A DNA stretch of 30,094 bases from NCBI GenBank assembly GCA_964644845.1, contig CAZXXS010000024.1:1-30094 (forward strand). Reading direction: 5' to 3'. The position numbers were made by a program, and so were the translations under genes. The DNA is from Geothermovivens sp964644845. GTDB lineage: Bacteria > Zhuqueibacterota > Zhuqueibacteria > Oleimicrobiales > Geothermoviventaceae. The notes under the pieces were generated by a model that saw nothing but the letters and a program-made list of their open reading frames with translations, made no database searches and had not been told where the DNA came from. This document shows, piece by piece, positions 8,802 to 18,300 of this stretch. Numbering within the stretch: the stretch's first letter is position 1; each line of letters opens with the position of its first letter.

Positions 8802-10079
8802 GTGAAGATTCTCTACTTCAATTACCTCTGGGATCTCTGGGGCGCTTCGTTGGGCTCCACCATCAAGCCTCTGGAGCTGTTTCGTGCTCTTGAAAAACGC
8901 GGCCACAGGGTCACGATTCGCTGGATGAAACCGCAGCCTCAGGGGAACGGTTCTTCTCAAGGCGTGCCCGGTCTGAAGGCGCGGCTGAAGCCATTTTTGT
9001 CACGCTACGTTCACGATCCGAAACTCTTCGCCGAGAATGCTCTGTACTTCCCTCGCGAAATGAAAGCCATCCGCCAGGTGCAACCGGACGTGGTCGTGGC
9101 ACGACTGGATCTGTACCTGGCCTCAGCTCTGGCTGCCGCGCGTCTCGCGGGTCTACCCTTCGTGTTGGAGGCCGATTGTCCTTCTCTTCTGGAAGCTGAG
9201 CTTTTTCAGCCACAGTACCTCAGGATCCGTGCACTGGCCCGCTGGCTGGAAAAAGTGAATTTTCACCGTGCGGACGCTGTGGTTACTGTGAGTAACACGC
9301 TGAAACGCTACATCCTGAGCTACGGTGTGGATCCTGCCAGGGTCACGGTGGTTTCCAATGGAGCTGATCCTGCGAAGTTCGAAAGTGTCGCCCCCAGCGG
9401 TGTGCGGGCCAGGTTGGGTTGGGCCGACAACGTAACGATCGGTTTTGTGGGCTCATTCAACGTTTGGCACGGTCTGGACCACCTGACGTCCTTGATCCGG
9501 CGGGTCATCCGCAGAGAACCCCGGGCACGATTTCTGCTCGTGGGTGGGGGTGGAGTGCCAAAAGACCTCTTCGAGGAGCATTTGAGCGAAAAGGGGCTTA
9601 GCAAATTTGTCCATCTCGTTGGGGTTGTTCCGTTTGCGGAAGTTCCCGGTTACGTAGCTGAAATGGACATCGTGATTGCGCCTTACCCCAGGTTGCCAGT
9701 GTTTTACTTCTCTCCGGTGAAGATCTTTGAGTACATGGCAGCCGGCAAGGCCATCGTGACGACACGTATCGGGCAAATTGCTGAGTACCTGGAAGATGGA
9801 AAGGACGCCATCTTGTGCGAGCCAGATGATCTGGAAGCCATGACCGCGGCTGTAGCCCGATTGGCTTCGGATTCGGACCTGCGACGGCGTTTAGGGCAAG
9901 CGGCAAGGCGAAAGTTGTTACGGCACCACACGTGGGATCACAAAGCGGCGGAGTGGGAAGCGGTCCTGGAGCGAGCCGTTCGGTCGCGCCAGGGGGAACG
10001 CAACGTGCCAGAAGGGAGCGCCTCTGCTGTTCCTGCACGTGGAGTTTCCGCTGAACAAGCGACGAGTTTGCGTGCCTAA
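8802..10079 (+). CDS. Glycosyltransferase, GT4-like (GT-B fold)
   Basis: From GTG 8802 the protein has 425 residues. The N-terminal Rossmann half starts 'VKILYFNYLWDLWGASLGS', then 'FRALEKRGHRVTIRW'. The C-terminal donor-binding half begins near residue 205 ('IGFVGSFNVWHGLDHL') and carries 'YFSPVKIFEYMAAGKAIV' at about residues 302-319 with Glu310, the conserved nucleotide-sugar contact region of GT4 enzymes. It would act at the cytoplasmic face of the membrane, adding one sugar to the lipid-linked repeat. The frame is open upstream to 8715, but that overlaps the methyltransferase and lacks the family N-terminus; GAGG at 8787-8790 precedes GTG 8802 at a somewhat long spacing. A single base separates its stop from the next ATG. 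Donor and linkage cannot be read from the sequence. Confidence 0.88.
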   Translation: MKILYFNYLWDLWGASLGSTIKPLELFRALEKRGHRVTIRWMKPQPQGNGSSQGVPGLKARLKPFLSRYVHDPKLFAENALYFPREMKAIRQVQPDVVVARLDLYLASALAAARLAGLPFVLEADCPSLLEAELFQPQYLRIRALARWLEKVNFHRADAVVTVSNTLKRYILSYGVDPARVTVVSNGADPAKFESVAPSGVRARLGWADNVTIGFVGSFNVWHGLDHLTSLIRRVIRREPRARFLLVGGGGVPKDLFEEHLSEKGLSKFVHLVGVVPFAEVPGYVAEMDIVIAPYPRLPVFYFSPVKIFEYMAAGKAIVTTRIGQIAEYLEDGKDAILCEPDDLEAMTAAVARLASDSDLRRRLGQAARRKLLRHHTWDHKAAEWEAVLERAVRSRQGERNVPEGSASAVPARGVSAEQATSLRA

Positions 10080-10080
10080 G

Positions 10081-11316
10081 ATGAAAGTGCTCCTGGTTCA
10101 CAAGTTCTTCTACGTGGAGGGAGGTGCCGAACGCTACCTCTTCAACGTGAAGGAATTGCTGGAGAAACACGGCCACGGGGTCATTCCCTTCGCCATGCAG
10201 CACCCCCGAAACGAACCTACACCTTACGCGCGCTACTTCCCTTCACTTGTGGAAGCGAATGGCGGAGAGCGTGGTGGGCTGTTACACGGGCTGTCACATG
10301 CAGTACGGTTCGTGTACAACCGCGAGGCGCAACGCAAGCTGGAGGCGCTAATTGCAGAAACGCAACCGGACGTCGCTCACGTGCACGGCGTGTACCATCA
10401 TCTCAGTCCGGCCGTGCTACCAGTGCTAAAACAGGCTGGATTACCCGTTGTGTTCACGTTACACGAGTACAAGATTCTGTGTCCGGGCTACCTTTTTTTG
10501 GACGGCAAAGGCCGGGTGTGCGAAAAGTGTGCGGGGAAAGCATTTTGGCACGCCGCCGTGAACCGCTGTTTCCGCGGTTCGTTCGCCGGTGGCGCTCTTG
10601 TGGCTGTCGAGTCGTACGTCCACAGCTGGTTGGGGAGTTACCGAAAAAACGTGGATCGGTTTCACTCGCCCAGCCGGTTCCTGCGCTCCAAAATGATCCA
10701 GTACGGCTGGAGTGGCGACAAGATCGACTGGCTCCCGTACACACTGGCTGTGTCGGAGTACGAGCCGAATTACGCGCCCGGCGACTACTTCGTGTTCGTG
10801 GGGCGTTTGCAGCGTGAAAAGGGCATCCAAGTTCTGATAGAGGCAATGCGGCACGTACGACACGGCAAGCTGGTGGTGATCGGCACCGGACCCCTCGAAG
10901 AGGCCCTCAAGAAGCGAGCGCAGGAGTTGGGGCTGTACAACGTGGAATTTGCCGGGTACCAGTCGGGCGAGCGGCTTCGCAAGCTGGTGGCCGGTGCGCG
11001 CTTTACCGTGGTGCCCTCTGTGGTCTACGACAACTCACCCCTGACCATCTACGAGTCATTTTCCCTTGGGAAACCTGTCGTGGGAGCCAGGATCGGCGGC
11101 ATTCCGGAACTAATCGACCCCGGAGTGGACGGTGAACTCTGTGAGCCTGGGGACAGCCAAGGACTTGCAGAGGCAATTTCAGAGATGTGGAATCGAGGGG
11201 CCCAGCTCGAACAGATGGGCAAACGGGCTCGCGAGAAAGCGGAACGGCTCTTTGAACCGGAGCAACACTACCGTAAATTGATGGCCATCTACGAAAAGGC
11301 GTCCGATGGGAGCTGA
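10081..11316 (+). CDS. Glycosyltransferase, GT4-like, with four-cysteine cluster
   Basis: From ATG 10081 the protein has 411 residues. It opens with 'MKVLLVHKFFYVEGGAERY', the glycine-rich N-terminal loop of GT4 enzymes, has 'PDVAHVHGVYHHLSPAVLP' near residue 97, and a donor half from about residue 230 ('DYFVFVGRLQREKGIQVL'). The conserved 'SPLTIYESFSLGKPVVGA' lies near residues 319-336. In the N-terminal half, Cys134, Cys147, Cys150 and Cys163 form a symmetric C-x12-C-x2-C-x12-C set in 'EYKILCPGYLFLDGKGR' and the following segment, as in a known GT4 subgroup; a metal site is possible but unproven. An upstream GTG at 10072 in the same frame is an alternative start. The 3' end overlaps the next gene by 11 bp. 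Confidence 0.88.
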   Translation: MKVLLVHKFFYVEGGAERYLFNVKELLEKHGHGVIPFAMQHPRNEPTPYARYFPSLVEANGGERGGLLHGLSHAVRFVYNREAQRKLEALIAETQPDVAHVHGVYHHLSPAVLPVLKQAGLPVVFTLHEYKILCPGYLFLDGKGRVCEKCAGKAFWHAAVNRCFRGSFAGGALVAVESYVHSWLGSYRKNVDRFHSPSRFLRSKMIQYGWSGDKIDWLPYTLAVSEYEPNYAPGDYFVFVGRLQREKGIQVLIEAMRHVRHGKLVVIGTGPLEEALKKRAQELGLYNVEFAGYQSGERLRKLVAGARFTVVPSVVYDNSPLTIYESFSLGKPVVGARIGGIPELIDPGVDGELCEPGDSQGLAEAISEMWNRGAQLEQMGKRAREKAERLFEPEQHYRKLMAIYEKASDGS

Positions 11317-12433
11317 AAGCAACGGTCGGCTGACAGTTGTGCAGGTGGTGAACGGGTTTGGGATTGGCGGGGGTGAGAAGAAACTACTCGAGTTGATTCG
11401 GAGGCTGGATCGAGATCGGTTCCGGAATGTGGTGGTCAGCGTAGGCCAGGCAGGGCCGTTGGAGGACGCGTTCCGACAGGCGGCGGAGGCAACGTACATT
11501 CTGCCCAAGAAAAGGGCAGTGGACGTGTCGCTTCCGCAAAAACTTGCCCGAGTTGCCAGGGCGGAACGTGCGGATCTGATGATGACGACCCTTTTCTACG
11601 CGGATGTTGTCGGCGCGGCATCGACCTACCTGTACAAGCCAAAAGGGCTGATCTCCTGGGAAGTCATCACACAACCTTTGGGGACTAAGCACAAACTTGC
11701 CTACCGTTTACTTGGGCCCCGTTTCGACGTGGTGGTTGCTGTTTCGAATTCCATTTGGCCAATGATCCTGAACGACCGTAGCCAGCGTCGGGAACAGGTA
11801 CGAACCATCTACTACGGTGTCGATTTGCAGGTCTTTCGGCCCGGCAGCCGGCCCGAACTGCGGCGGGAATGGTTTGGCCGCGACGACGTGCTGGTTTTCG
11901 GAACCGTGGCTCGCCTGACCGTACAAAAGGGGCACACGTACCTTCTGGATGCGATGCCACAGATTTTGAACCAGCTACCCCAGGCACGTTTCGTTTTCGT
12001 GGGCGACGGCCCTCTGCGAGAGTCGCTTCAGAACAAGGCCAACCATCTCGGAGTGGCGTCTGCGGTGAAATTCCTCGGATCGCGCAGCGACGTTCCTGAA
12101 CTTCTGCACGGTTTCGACGTTTTTGTACTACCGTCGTTGTGGGAAGGCTTGCCGAACGTAGTCTTGGAGGCCATGGCCACGGGTCTCCCTGTGGTTGCCA
12201 CGGCGGTCGAAGGCACGGTGGAGGCAGTTGTGAACGGAGAGACCGGCATTTTGGTGCCGGCGAAAAAGCCTGAACCGCTGGCCGAAGCCATCGTCCGGAT
12301 GGGAAAGAACGAGAAGCTGCGGGCTCAAATGGGGAACGCGAGTCGCAAGCGCGTTGAGCAACACTTCTCCCTGGAAGGTCAGGTGAGGGCCTTCGAAGCG
12401 TTGTACGAAGAGCTTGCGGCACGAGCCCGGTAG
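11306..12433 (+). CDS. Glycosyltransferase, GT4-like
   Basis: A 375-residue GT-B protein. The N-terminus 'LTVVQVVNGFGIGGGEKKLLELI' is the classic GT4 acceptor-domain start. The donor domain has 'VFGTVARLTVQKGHTYLLDA', 'FVFVGDGPLRESLQ' and, near residues 280-297, 'PSLWEGLPNVVLEAMATGLP', in which the EGLPNVVLEAMA segment supplies the conserved Glu pair around the donor nucleotide. Its ATG overlaps the previous stop by 11 bp, so the three glycosyltransferases are probably cotranslated. It is the last clear gene of the glycan assembly set; 126 bp with no clear terminator separate it from the secreted GH-like gene. Confidence 0.9.
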   Translation: MGAESNGRLTVVQVVNGFGIGGGEKKLLELIRRLDRDRFRNVVVSVGQAGPLEDAFRQAAEATYILPKKRAVDVSLPQKLARVARAERADLMMTTLFYADVVGAASTYLYKPKGLISWEVITQPLGTKHKLAYRLLGPRFDVVVAVSNSIWPMILNDRSQRREQVRTIYYGVDLQVFRPGSRPELRREWFGRDDVLVFGTVARLTVQKGHTYLLDAMPQILNQLPQARFVFVGDGPLRESLQNKANHLGVASAVKFLGSRSDVPELLHGFDVFVLPSLWEGLPNVVLEAMATGLPVVATAVEGTVEAVVNGETGILVPAKKPEPLAEAIVRMGKNEKLRAQMGNASRKRVEQHFSLEGQVRAFEALYEELAARAR

Positions 12434-12559
12434 TTTGGAGCCTGAGGTGTAACAGGGGTGTTGGCGCAGGCGGAAGACGTCAGGGGGCCGGGCCGCGAAA
12501 GTGCTGTGACCAAAGTGTAGTGAGAATTGGATGGGGCGTCTGTTTCGAGGGAGGTTCTG

Positions 12560-14596
12560 GTGAGAGTTCGAGCAGCTTTGGCTGTGTTGCTGTTGAGCGT
12601 CGCGTGGAACACCTACGCACAGGACTTCAATCCGCCGTTTCCCCGGGTGGTTTTCCAACGCCCTGCCGAGAACGGCTATCCCAACAACTCGTGGGGTGCC
12701 TCGGCGCAGATCTTCGCGCGATTTGATCTGGTTGCCATTCCGGGTTTCGAGGGCGGGGCCATATTTGCGGACGAGATCCGGCGCTACAATCCAAAGACGC
12801 TGATTCTTGGGACAAGCAAGCAGGGTGCGTGGCCGGGGTCAAATCCTCCGGAGTTTTTTGCGTTTCGGTCCATCTACTCCCGCCTTGCTGAACCTGTTCG
12901 AGCGGGCGCGTCGGAAATCGTGGTGACCACAACAAAGGGTTTCGCCGACAACCGGAACAAGTACCTGTTCATCGGCGATGACGTCATCCGGTTTTCGGGG
13001 ATCGATGGGAACCGCGTTACCGGTATCCCAAGCAGCGGGGAGTTCGCTGTACAGGACCATTCCGCCGACGAACCTGTCCGTGTGCCGATTCGCTTCGGGG
13101 GTTTTGGATACCTGCCGAATTTGACAGATGTAGCGCCCCAGGTGGACGGCAAACCCTCTTGGGAGTACTTCATCGACTACCGGATGACCAAGACCGACTT
13201 TAGCCACTTCGATGGTGCGTTCTACGATGCTTTCCGGCAGATTTTCTACTCGGAAGAACTGAACGACGTGGACTTCGACAACAACGGGGCCAACGACATC
13301 GAGGAGCACGGTCTGAAATGGGTGAACAAGCGCTGGGAAGCCGGTATTAGCGCCATGTTGCGTTACGAACGCCAGAAGATCGCCGAAGTGGCGCGGGATC
13401 GGCGTGGAATCGTGGTGGTCAATTGCGGCGGTGGTGGTGATGACTACCTTCTCGACGTGGCAAACGGCATCATGTGGGAAGGTTTCATGCGTTTCGCCTG
13501 GAACTGGCAGCACATGGAGGAGAACCTCCACCTGTGGATGGAAAAGGGCCAGAAACCGCTTGTGTACATCATCGAGGACTACGTTCGCGAGAAAAAACAG
13601 GACCGTGGTAAGAACGATTTCCGTTACATGCGTTTCGGGTTGACCACCGCGCTGATGGGCGATGCCTACTACGGCCGAACGTTTGGCGACTACTACTACA
13701 TTTCGCTTTGGTACGACGAGTTTGAGACTGATCTCGGCTACCCAACTTCCGACATGCAGCCAGTTGGTAACGGGGCCTACGCGCGGTTTTTCGACAACGG
13801 TGTGGCGATTTGTAATCCAAGTGGCAAGACAATTACCGTGACGGATGCGGACCTGCGCGGCCTTACGGGCTACGCCGGTCCGTACTACCGATTCCAGGGC
13901 GGTCAGGATCCCGACTTCAACAACGGGAAACCTTTTGATCGCGTTGAGCTCTACGGCGCTACAGGCTCTCGTGAGAAAGACATCCGCGGGGACGGGATCC
14001 TCCTTTTCAAGCAACCTACGGTGGCCATTGCCGACATCTACGTGGGCAATCACCACAACAACGACACGTCGCCGGGGTCTGCGCCGGTGGAGTACGTGGG
14101 TGATTGGAAACCCATGCTTTCGAAGTACAACGCAGACGGGGAAAACAATCCCTACTGGACACAGTGGGTTTCCACAGATTGTCCCTATGGAGCCTGCGAA
14201 GGCTACGGATACTTTGTCGCTCCGCCTGGACACGGCGAAATGACTGCGACTTACCGTCCGACGATCGGTGTGCCGGGCTACTACGAGGTGTTCGAGTGGC
14301 ACGGCTGGCACGGCGACCGGCCGGAAGACTACCGCGAGGCCTCCAACGTGCCGTTTGAACTGAAACATGCCAATGGTGTGCGACATGGGACCATCGATCA
14401 GACCAAGAACATCGGGCGCTGGAACAGCCTCGGTGTGTACTACTTCAAGCGGGGGACAGAAGGCTACGTGAGGATCTCCAACGACGCTAACGGATACGTC
14501 ATCTCCGACGCGATGAAATGGGTTTACCGCGGCATGAATTTCAAAGCGGATTTGCAACCCCCTGCGCCACCAAAAGGGGTACACATCGTTCCGTAA
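12560..14596 (+). CDS. Secreted glycoside-hydrolase-like protein with golvesin-type C-terminal carbohydrate-binding domain
   Basis: From GTG 12560 (GAGGGAGG at 12547-12554, five bases away) the protein has 678 residues and a signal peptide ending near 'NTYAQ'. Residues ~25-395 look like a TIM-barrel of the hypothetical glycosyl hydrolase (GHL15-like) type: 'PRVVFQRPAENGY', 'FARFDLVAIPGF', 'FSHFDGAFYDAF' with Asp218 and Asp223, 'VVNCGGGG' and 'GIMWEGFMR' with Glu307. The acidic residues at strand ends are catalytic candidates only. A beta-sandwich region follows ('AYARFFDNGVAICNPSG'), then a golvesin-like domain at about 551-656 with 'GWHGDRPEDY', 'IGRWNSLGVYYFKRGTEGY' and 'VISDAMKWVY'. It has no T9SS-like tail, so it may stay periplasmic or be exported otherwise. 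Its position after the glycan genes suggests it processes that glycan. The hydrolase assignment is by fold pattern and is moderately sure. Confidence 0.7.
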   Translation: MRVRAALAVLLLSVAWNTYAQDFNPPFPRVVFQRPAENGYPNNSWGASAQIFARFDLVAIPGFEGGAIFADEIRRYNPKTLILGTSKQGAWPGSNPPEFFAFRSIYSRLAEPVRAGASEIVVTTTKGFADNRNKYLFIGDDVIRFSGIDGNRVTGIPSSGEFAVQDHSADEPVRVPIRFGGFGYLPNLTDVAPQVDGKPSWEYFIDYRMTKTDFSHFDGAFYDAFRQIFYSEELNDVDFDNNGANDIEEHGLKWVNKRWEAGISAMLRYERQKIAEVARDRRGIVVVNCGGGGDDYLLDVANGIMWEGFMRFAWNWQHMEENLHLWMEKGQKPLVYIIEDYVREKKQDRGKNDFRYMRFGLTTALMGDAYYGRTFGDYYYISLWYDEFETDLGYPTSDMQPVGNGAYARFFDNGVAICNPSGKTITVTDADLRGLTGYAGPYYRFQGGQDPDFNNGKPFDRVELYGATGSREKDIRGDGILLFKQPTVAIADIYVGNHHNNDTSPGSAPVEYVGDWKPMLSKYNADGENNPYWTQWVSTDCPYGACEGYGYFVAPPGHGEMTATYRPTIGVPGYYEVFEWHGWHGDRPEDYREASNVPFELKHANGVRHGTIDQTKNIGRWNSLGVYYFKRGTEGYVRISNDANGYVISDAMKWVYRGMNFKADLQPPAPPKGVHIVP

Positions 14597-15325
14597 AGAA
14601 GATCCGGTGGGAACCGCGAACAACGGCGTGGGCCGACCCGAGCGGCAGATCTGCTCACCACAGTTCGCTACGAGGTAACCCTTGCAAGAAGCAGGAAAGC
14701 GCGAAATAGCCGGGTTCCTGAAACAGAGTGCGACGGACCTGGCGGGGTTTCAAAGCCCCAAAACTCTCAGCCGCTGGTGGGTGCAGGACAGTTCAGCGGT
14801 CTCGCCACCGTCTCCCGTTCCCCTTTCCTTGATGCTGCTCCGGGGCCTTACGGGACCGGAACGGAACCTCAGGGCCGGCCGATTCCCTCACTTCCTCTTT
14901 TAAGGTCGCCTTCCATGTGGCCGAGGGCTGGGTGTCCGCCTACCCAGGGCTTGTGGACAGGTTGTTTCCGGCTGAAACACTCTCGTCGTCTGACGCGCGG
15001 TCTGGACATTTTTTCCACCCCCCGGAAAAGAGTTCCTGTCTGGATTTCGCTGTTTCGGACGCGCGAGAATGTGGGCCTCAGCACGCTCTTCTCGTGACCT
15101 ACGTAACACCGCTTCCCAAGCGCTTCGTGACTTGCCTTTCGGATCCCTGTCTTGGCACGAATGTTGTCAGAAATCCGGCAGTCCGCCGATAATTTCGGAG
15201 AGGGAGTAGTGTAACCTCTTGTTCTTTCGAGCCTGGTCGCTCGTGGGACACCGTTACGTGCAGCCGGGTGGTTGAAATTGATACAGGTTGTAATTCCCAA
15301 ATTGCATGACACAGCGGAGGAAAGA
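14597..15325. other. 729-bp intergenic stretch upstream of the giant esterase/adhesin gene
   Basis: The small frames here have no recognisable product, no good ribosome-binding site and unusual composition (Pro/Arg/Ser-rich), so none is called. No strong terminator is seen after the GH-like gene. Promoter-like strings near 15272-15300 (TTGAAA, TAATTC) are spaced only 13 bp apart and are not convincing. The stretch probably contains the promoter and leader of the giant gene, but nothing firm can be placed. Confidence 0.5.
15316..15320 (+). promoter_or_regulatory. Shine-Dalgarno GGAGG fixing the start of the giant gene
   Basis: GGAGG followed by AAAGA and ATG 15326 is near-ideal, and a normal signal peptide starts directly at this ATG. 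The frame is open upstream to a TTG at 15272, which would add 18 residues before the signal peptide and lacks a comparable site. Confidence 0.85.
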
Positions 15326-18300
15326 ATGGGACGGGTCCGAGTTCCGAAAGCGCTGGTTGTGACACTGTTCTTCGGAATTGTCCTGGGGTCCGCCGATGCC
15401 GCGTCGGCGCAGACCTGGAAAATCATGATGGTGGGCAACTCCATCACACTCGGGAAATTTTCGTCGGACAGTCTCGGCTTCCGGCGTCCTTTGTACGAGC
15501 AGTTGACCGACGCCCAAGTGGATTTCGACTTCGTGGGCGACACCGGAGACAGTCCGTACGAAGGTTGGTTCTACAGTGGCGCCAAGATTCCCGATTTCTA
15601 CCCGCCCGGCCAGTACGACATTACCAACCAGATGAACACGTACCAGCCGGACCTGGTGCTGGTTCACCTGGGGACCAACGACATCACGCACGACACGGTC
15701 ATCCCGTATTCGTACGACAACGGGCAGAATTTTGCCGACACGATCACAGGGCGCCTGGCTTACCTTCTTGCCTACCTGGCCAAGTGGAAGACGGGCGAAT
15801 TTGACACAAGCCTGAAGCAGATCCTGGTCTGCAAGATTATCCCCCGCGAAGACCACATGGATCGGACCTACCTGTTCAACCGCGAACTGGTCAAGATCTA
15901 CCACGACTCCGAAGCAGGAAACATCCCCGACATCCCGCCAGGTACCCTGACAATTGTGGACCAGTTTTCTGCCATCGACACCACCACGATGATGCTGGGA
16001 GATGGCATCCACCCGAACGACGACGGCTACCAGGAAATGGCCAACGTTTATTTCGACTACACGATGGACTACCTGCACCAGCAGGAAGGCCCCGATACCT
16101 TTGATCGCACGGACCTCGGACCCGCTTGGGCCGCTTCACCCGAGTACCAGATCCAGAATGGGGAGCTGGCCAACACTTCGGCTGTTGACTCCTGGAACTA
16201 CCTCGCCGTTTACAAGAAAGTGCGGGACGCTCGTGAAGTGAAATTCCACTGGGCCAGCAGCGCAGACGAGGCTGGGATCGACGCCGGCGGCTTCGCGATC
16301 ATGCTGGATGCAGCAAACACCTCGGCCGATGGCTACCTGCTCTGGCGCCGTACGTCGGTGCAGCGGTGGGAATTGTACACGATCGAGTACGGTCAGCCCG
16401 GACATCGCGTGGCGGTTGGGGATGCGGTGCTTCCTAATCCCCAGCCCGGCGACGAAATGAAAGTGATCATCGACACGGATCCAAACGGTCACCACTTCAA
16501 ATGCTACATTAACGGACAGCTGGATGCGACCATCGACGACCCGAACAAGGAGCAGGGCAACGCGGCGCACTACTACTGCGGCGTGATGCTGAAAGGTAAC
16601 CACAACAACAACATCGACGACTTCGATCTGCGTATGATCCCGGACCTGGAGTTCCCGGCCGACATCACGGACCTGACCCCGGCTTTGGTGAGCGAGAGCT
16701 CTGTGACACTGCAGTGGACAGCCCCTGGCGACGACGGCGACCAGGGCATCGCCACGCGCTACGAGATCCGGTACAGTACGTCGCAGATCACCGAAGAGAA
16801 CTTCTACCAGGCTACGGCGGTGTCCAATCCGCCTGCCCCGCGCGACGCCGGTACTCTGGAGAGTGCCGTAGTCGACAGTTTGTCGCCGGGCACCACGTAC
16901 TACTTCGCTTTGCGCACATACGACGACGCCAACAATCCGAGCGCTATTTCGAACGTAGTGGAGAGCACCACGCAGACCGAAGCCCCGAAGTTTACGTACG
17001 TGGACGATTTCAACCGAGACGAACTGGGGCCAAACTGGTCGGCTCACCCCGACTACCAGATTCAGAACGGCGAACTTGTGAACACAGCCGTTGCCACCGG
17101 TTGGAATTACCTGGCCACGTTCAGCGCCTACCGGAACCCCGTGGAGGTGTCATTCAAGTGGGCTTCCGGCGACCAGGAAGGCGTGAACTCGAGTGGTGTG
17201 GCTGTGATGCTCAGCGAACCCTCCTCCACCGCAGACGGTTACCTGATTTTGCGTCGCTACAACGATCTGACGTTGCACCCGATTGTGAACGGCGTGGCCC
17301 AGCGTGAGACCACGATCGACCAGGTTACGCCCAACGTTTCCACGTACCCGGATGTGGGCGACGTCATCGACGTGCAGATTTTGTCCGACGACACTGGCTA
17401 CCACTTCAAAGTGTTCCTGAACGGGGTTCTGGACGGTCAGCTTGACGACACCAACCCGTCGCAACAGCCGGACTACTACTACGCCGGTGTCATGATCTAC
17501 GGCAACCGCAACGTTGGGATCGACGACTTCACAATCACCGTGGAGCGAGGTGATCCGGCCGAGATTCGCATCGTTTCGGGCGACAACCAGTCGGCCGGTG
17601 TGAACCAGGCATTGCCAGAGTCGCTGGTGGTGCAGGTGAAGGACGAGTACGGCAACCCGAGTTCCGGTGTGTACGTGGACTTCAGCATTACGCAGGGCTC
17701 GGGCTACCTGAGCACCGACAGCCTCGATTTCGACGGCAACGTGTGGTTTGAGGCCGAAGACGCAAACCTGATCCCGCCGGTCACGATTCTGGATGCCGCC
17801 GACGCCTCCGGCGGGAAGGCCGTGGCCACAACCCAGGACCGCCAGGGGAGCATCAAGTTCGGGCTCTACATCCCGGAAACGGGCACGTACAAGCTGTGGG
17901 CCCGCGTGTTTGCACCCACCAGTACGTCCAACTCGTTCCTGGGAGTGCGAATGGACGAGGGCGACACGCTACAGCCCGACGGCGACCAGTGGCGTTTCGA
18001 CGTGACAGCTTCGTACGAGTGGTACACGGACGACATTCTGGTTTTCAGCAACTTAACCAAGGGCTACCACGAACTCTACTTCTACTGCCGCGAACCGGAC
18101 ACGCGGTTGGACAAAATCCTCCTGACCAACATTCCGGGTTACACACCCAGCGGTACAGGTGGCGAACCCCTGGTCGTGGACAACATGACCAACGACGACG
18201 GTTACGCCTGGACCCGCCTACGCTTTACGACGGAAGCTGGCTGGGTAACTGTACACGCGGAAGCTCCAGGTGTGAGCGAGGCCGTTGACTTCCACGAGTA

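Noticed and set aside
12839..14623. 594-codon frame on the minus strand opposite the GH-like gene
   Set aside because: Same antisense register effect; no start context or family features, while the + strand has a signal peptide and clear domains.
14744..14759. Short hairpin GGGGTT/AGCCCC as terminator of the GH-like gene
   Set aside because: Only six pairs including a wobble, more than 140 bp after the stop, and not followed by a T-tract.
15153..15167. Sigma-54-like element (TGGCACG, 4-bp spacer, TTGT) upstream of the giant gene
   Set aside because: The -12 element should be TTGC; the critical C is missing, no activator site is seen, and one such match in a 729-bp stretch can arise by chance.
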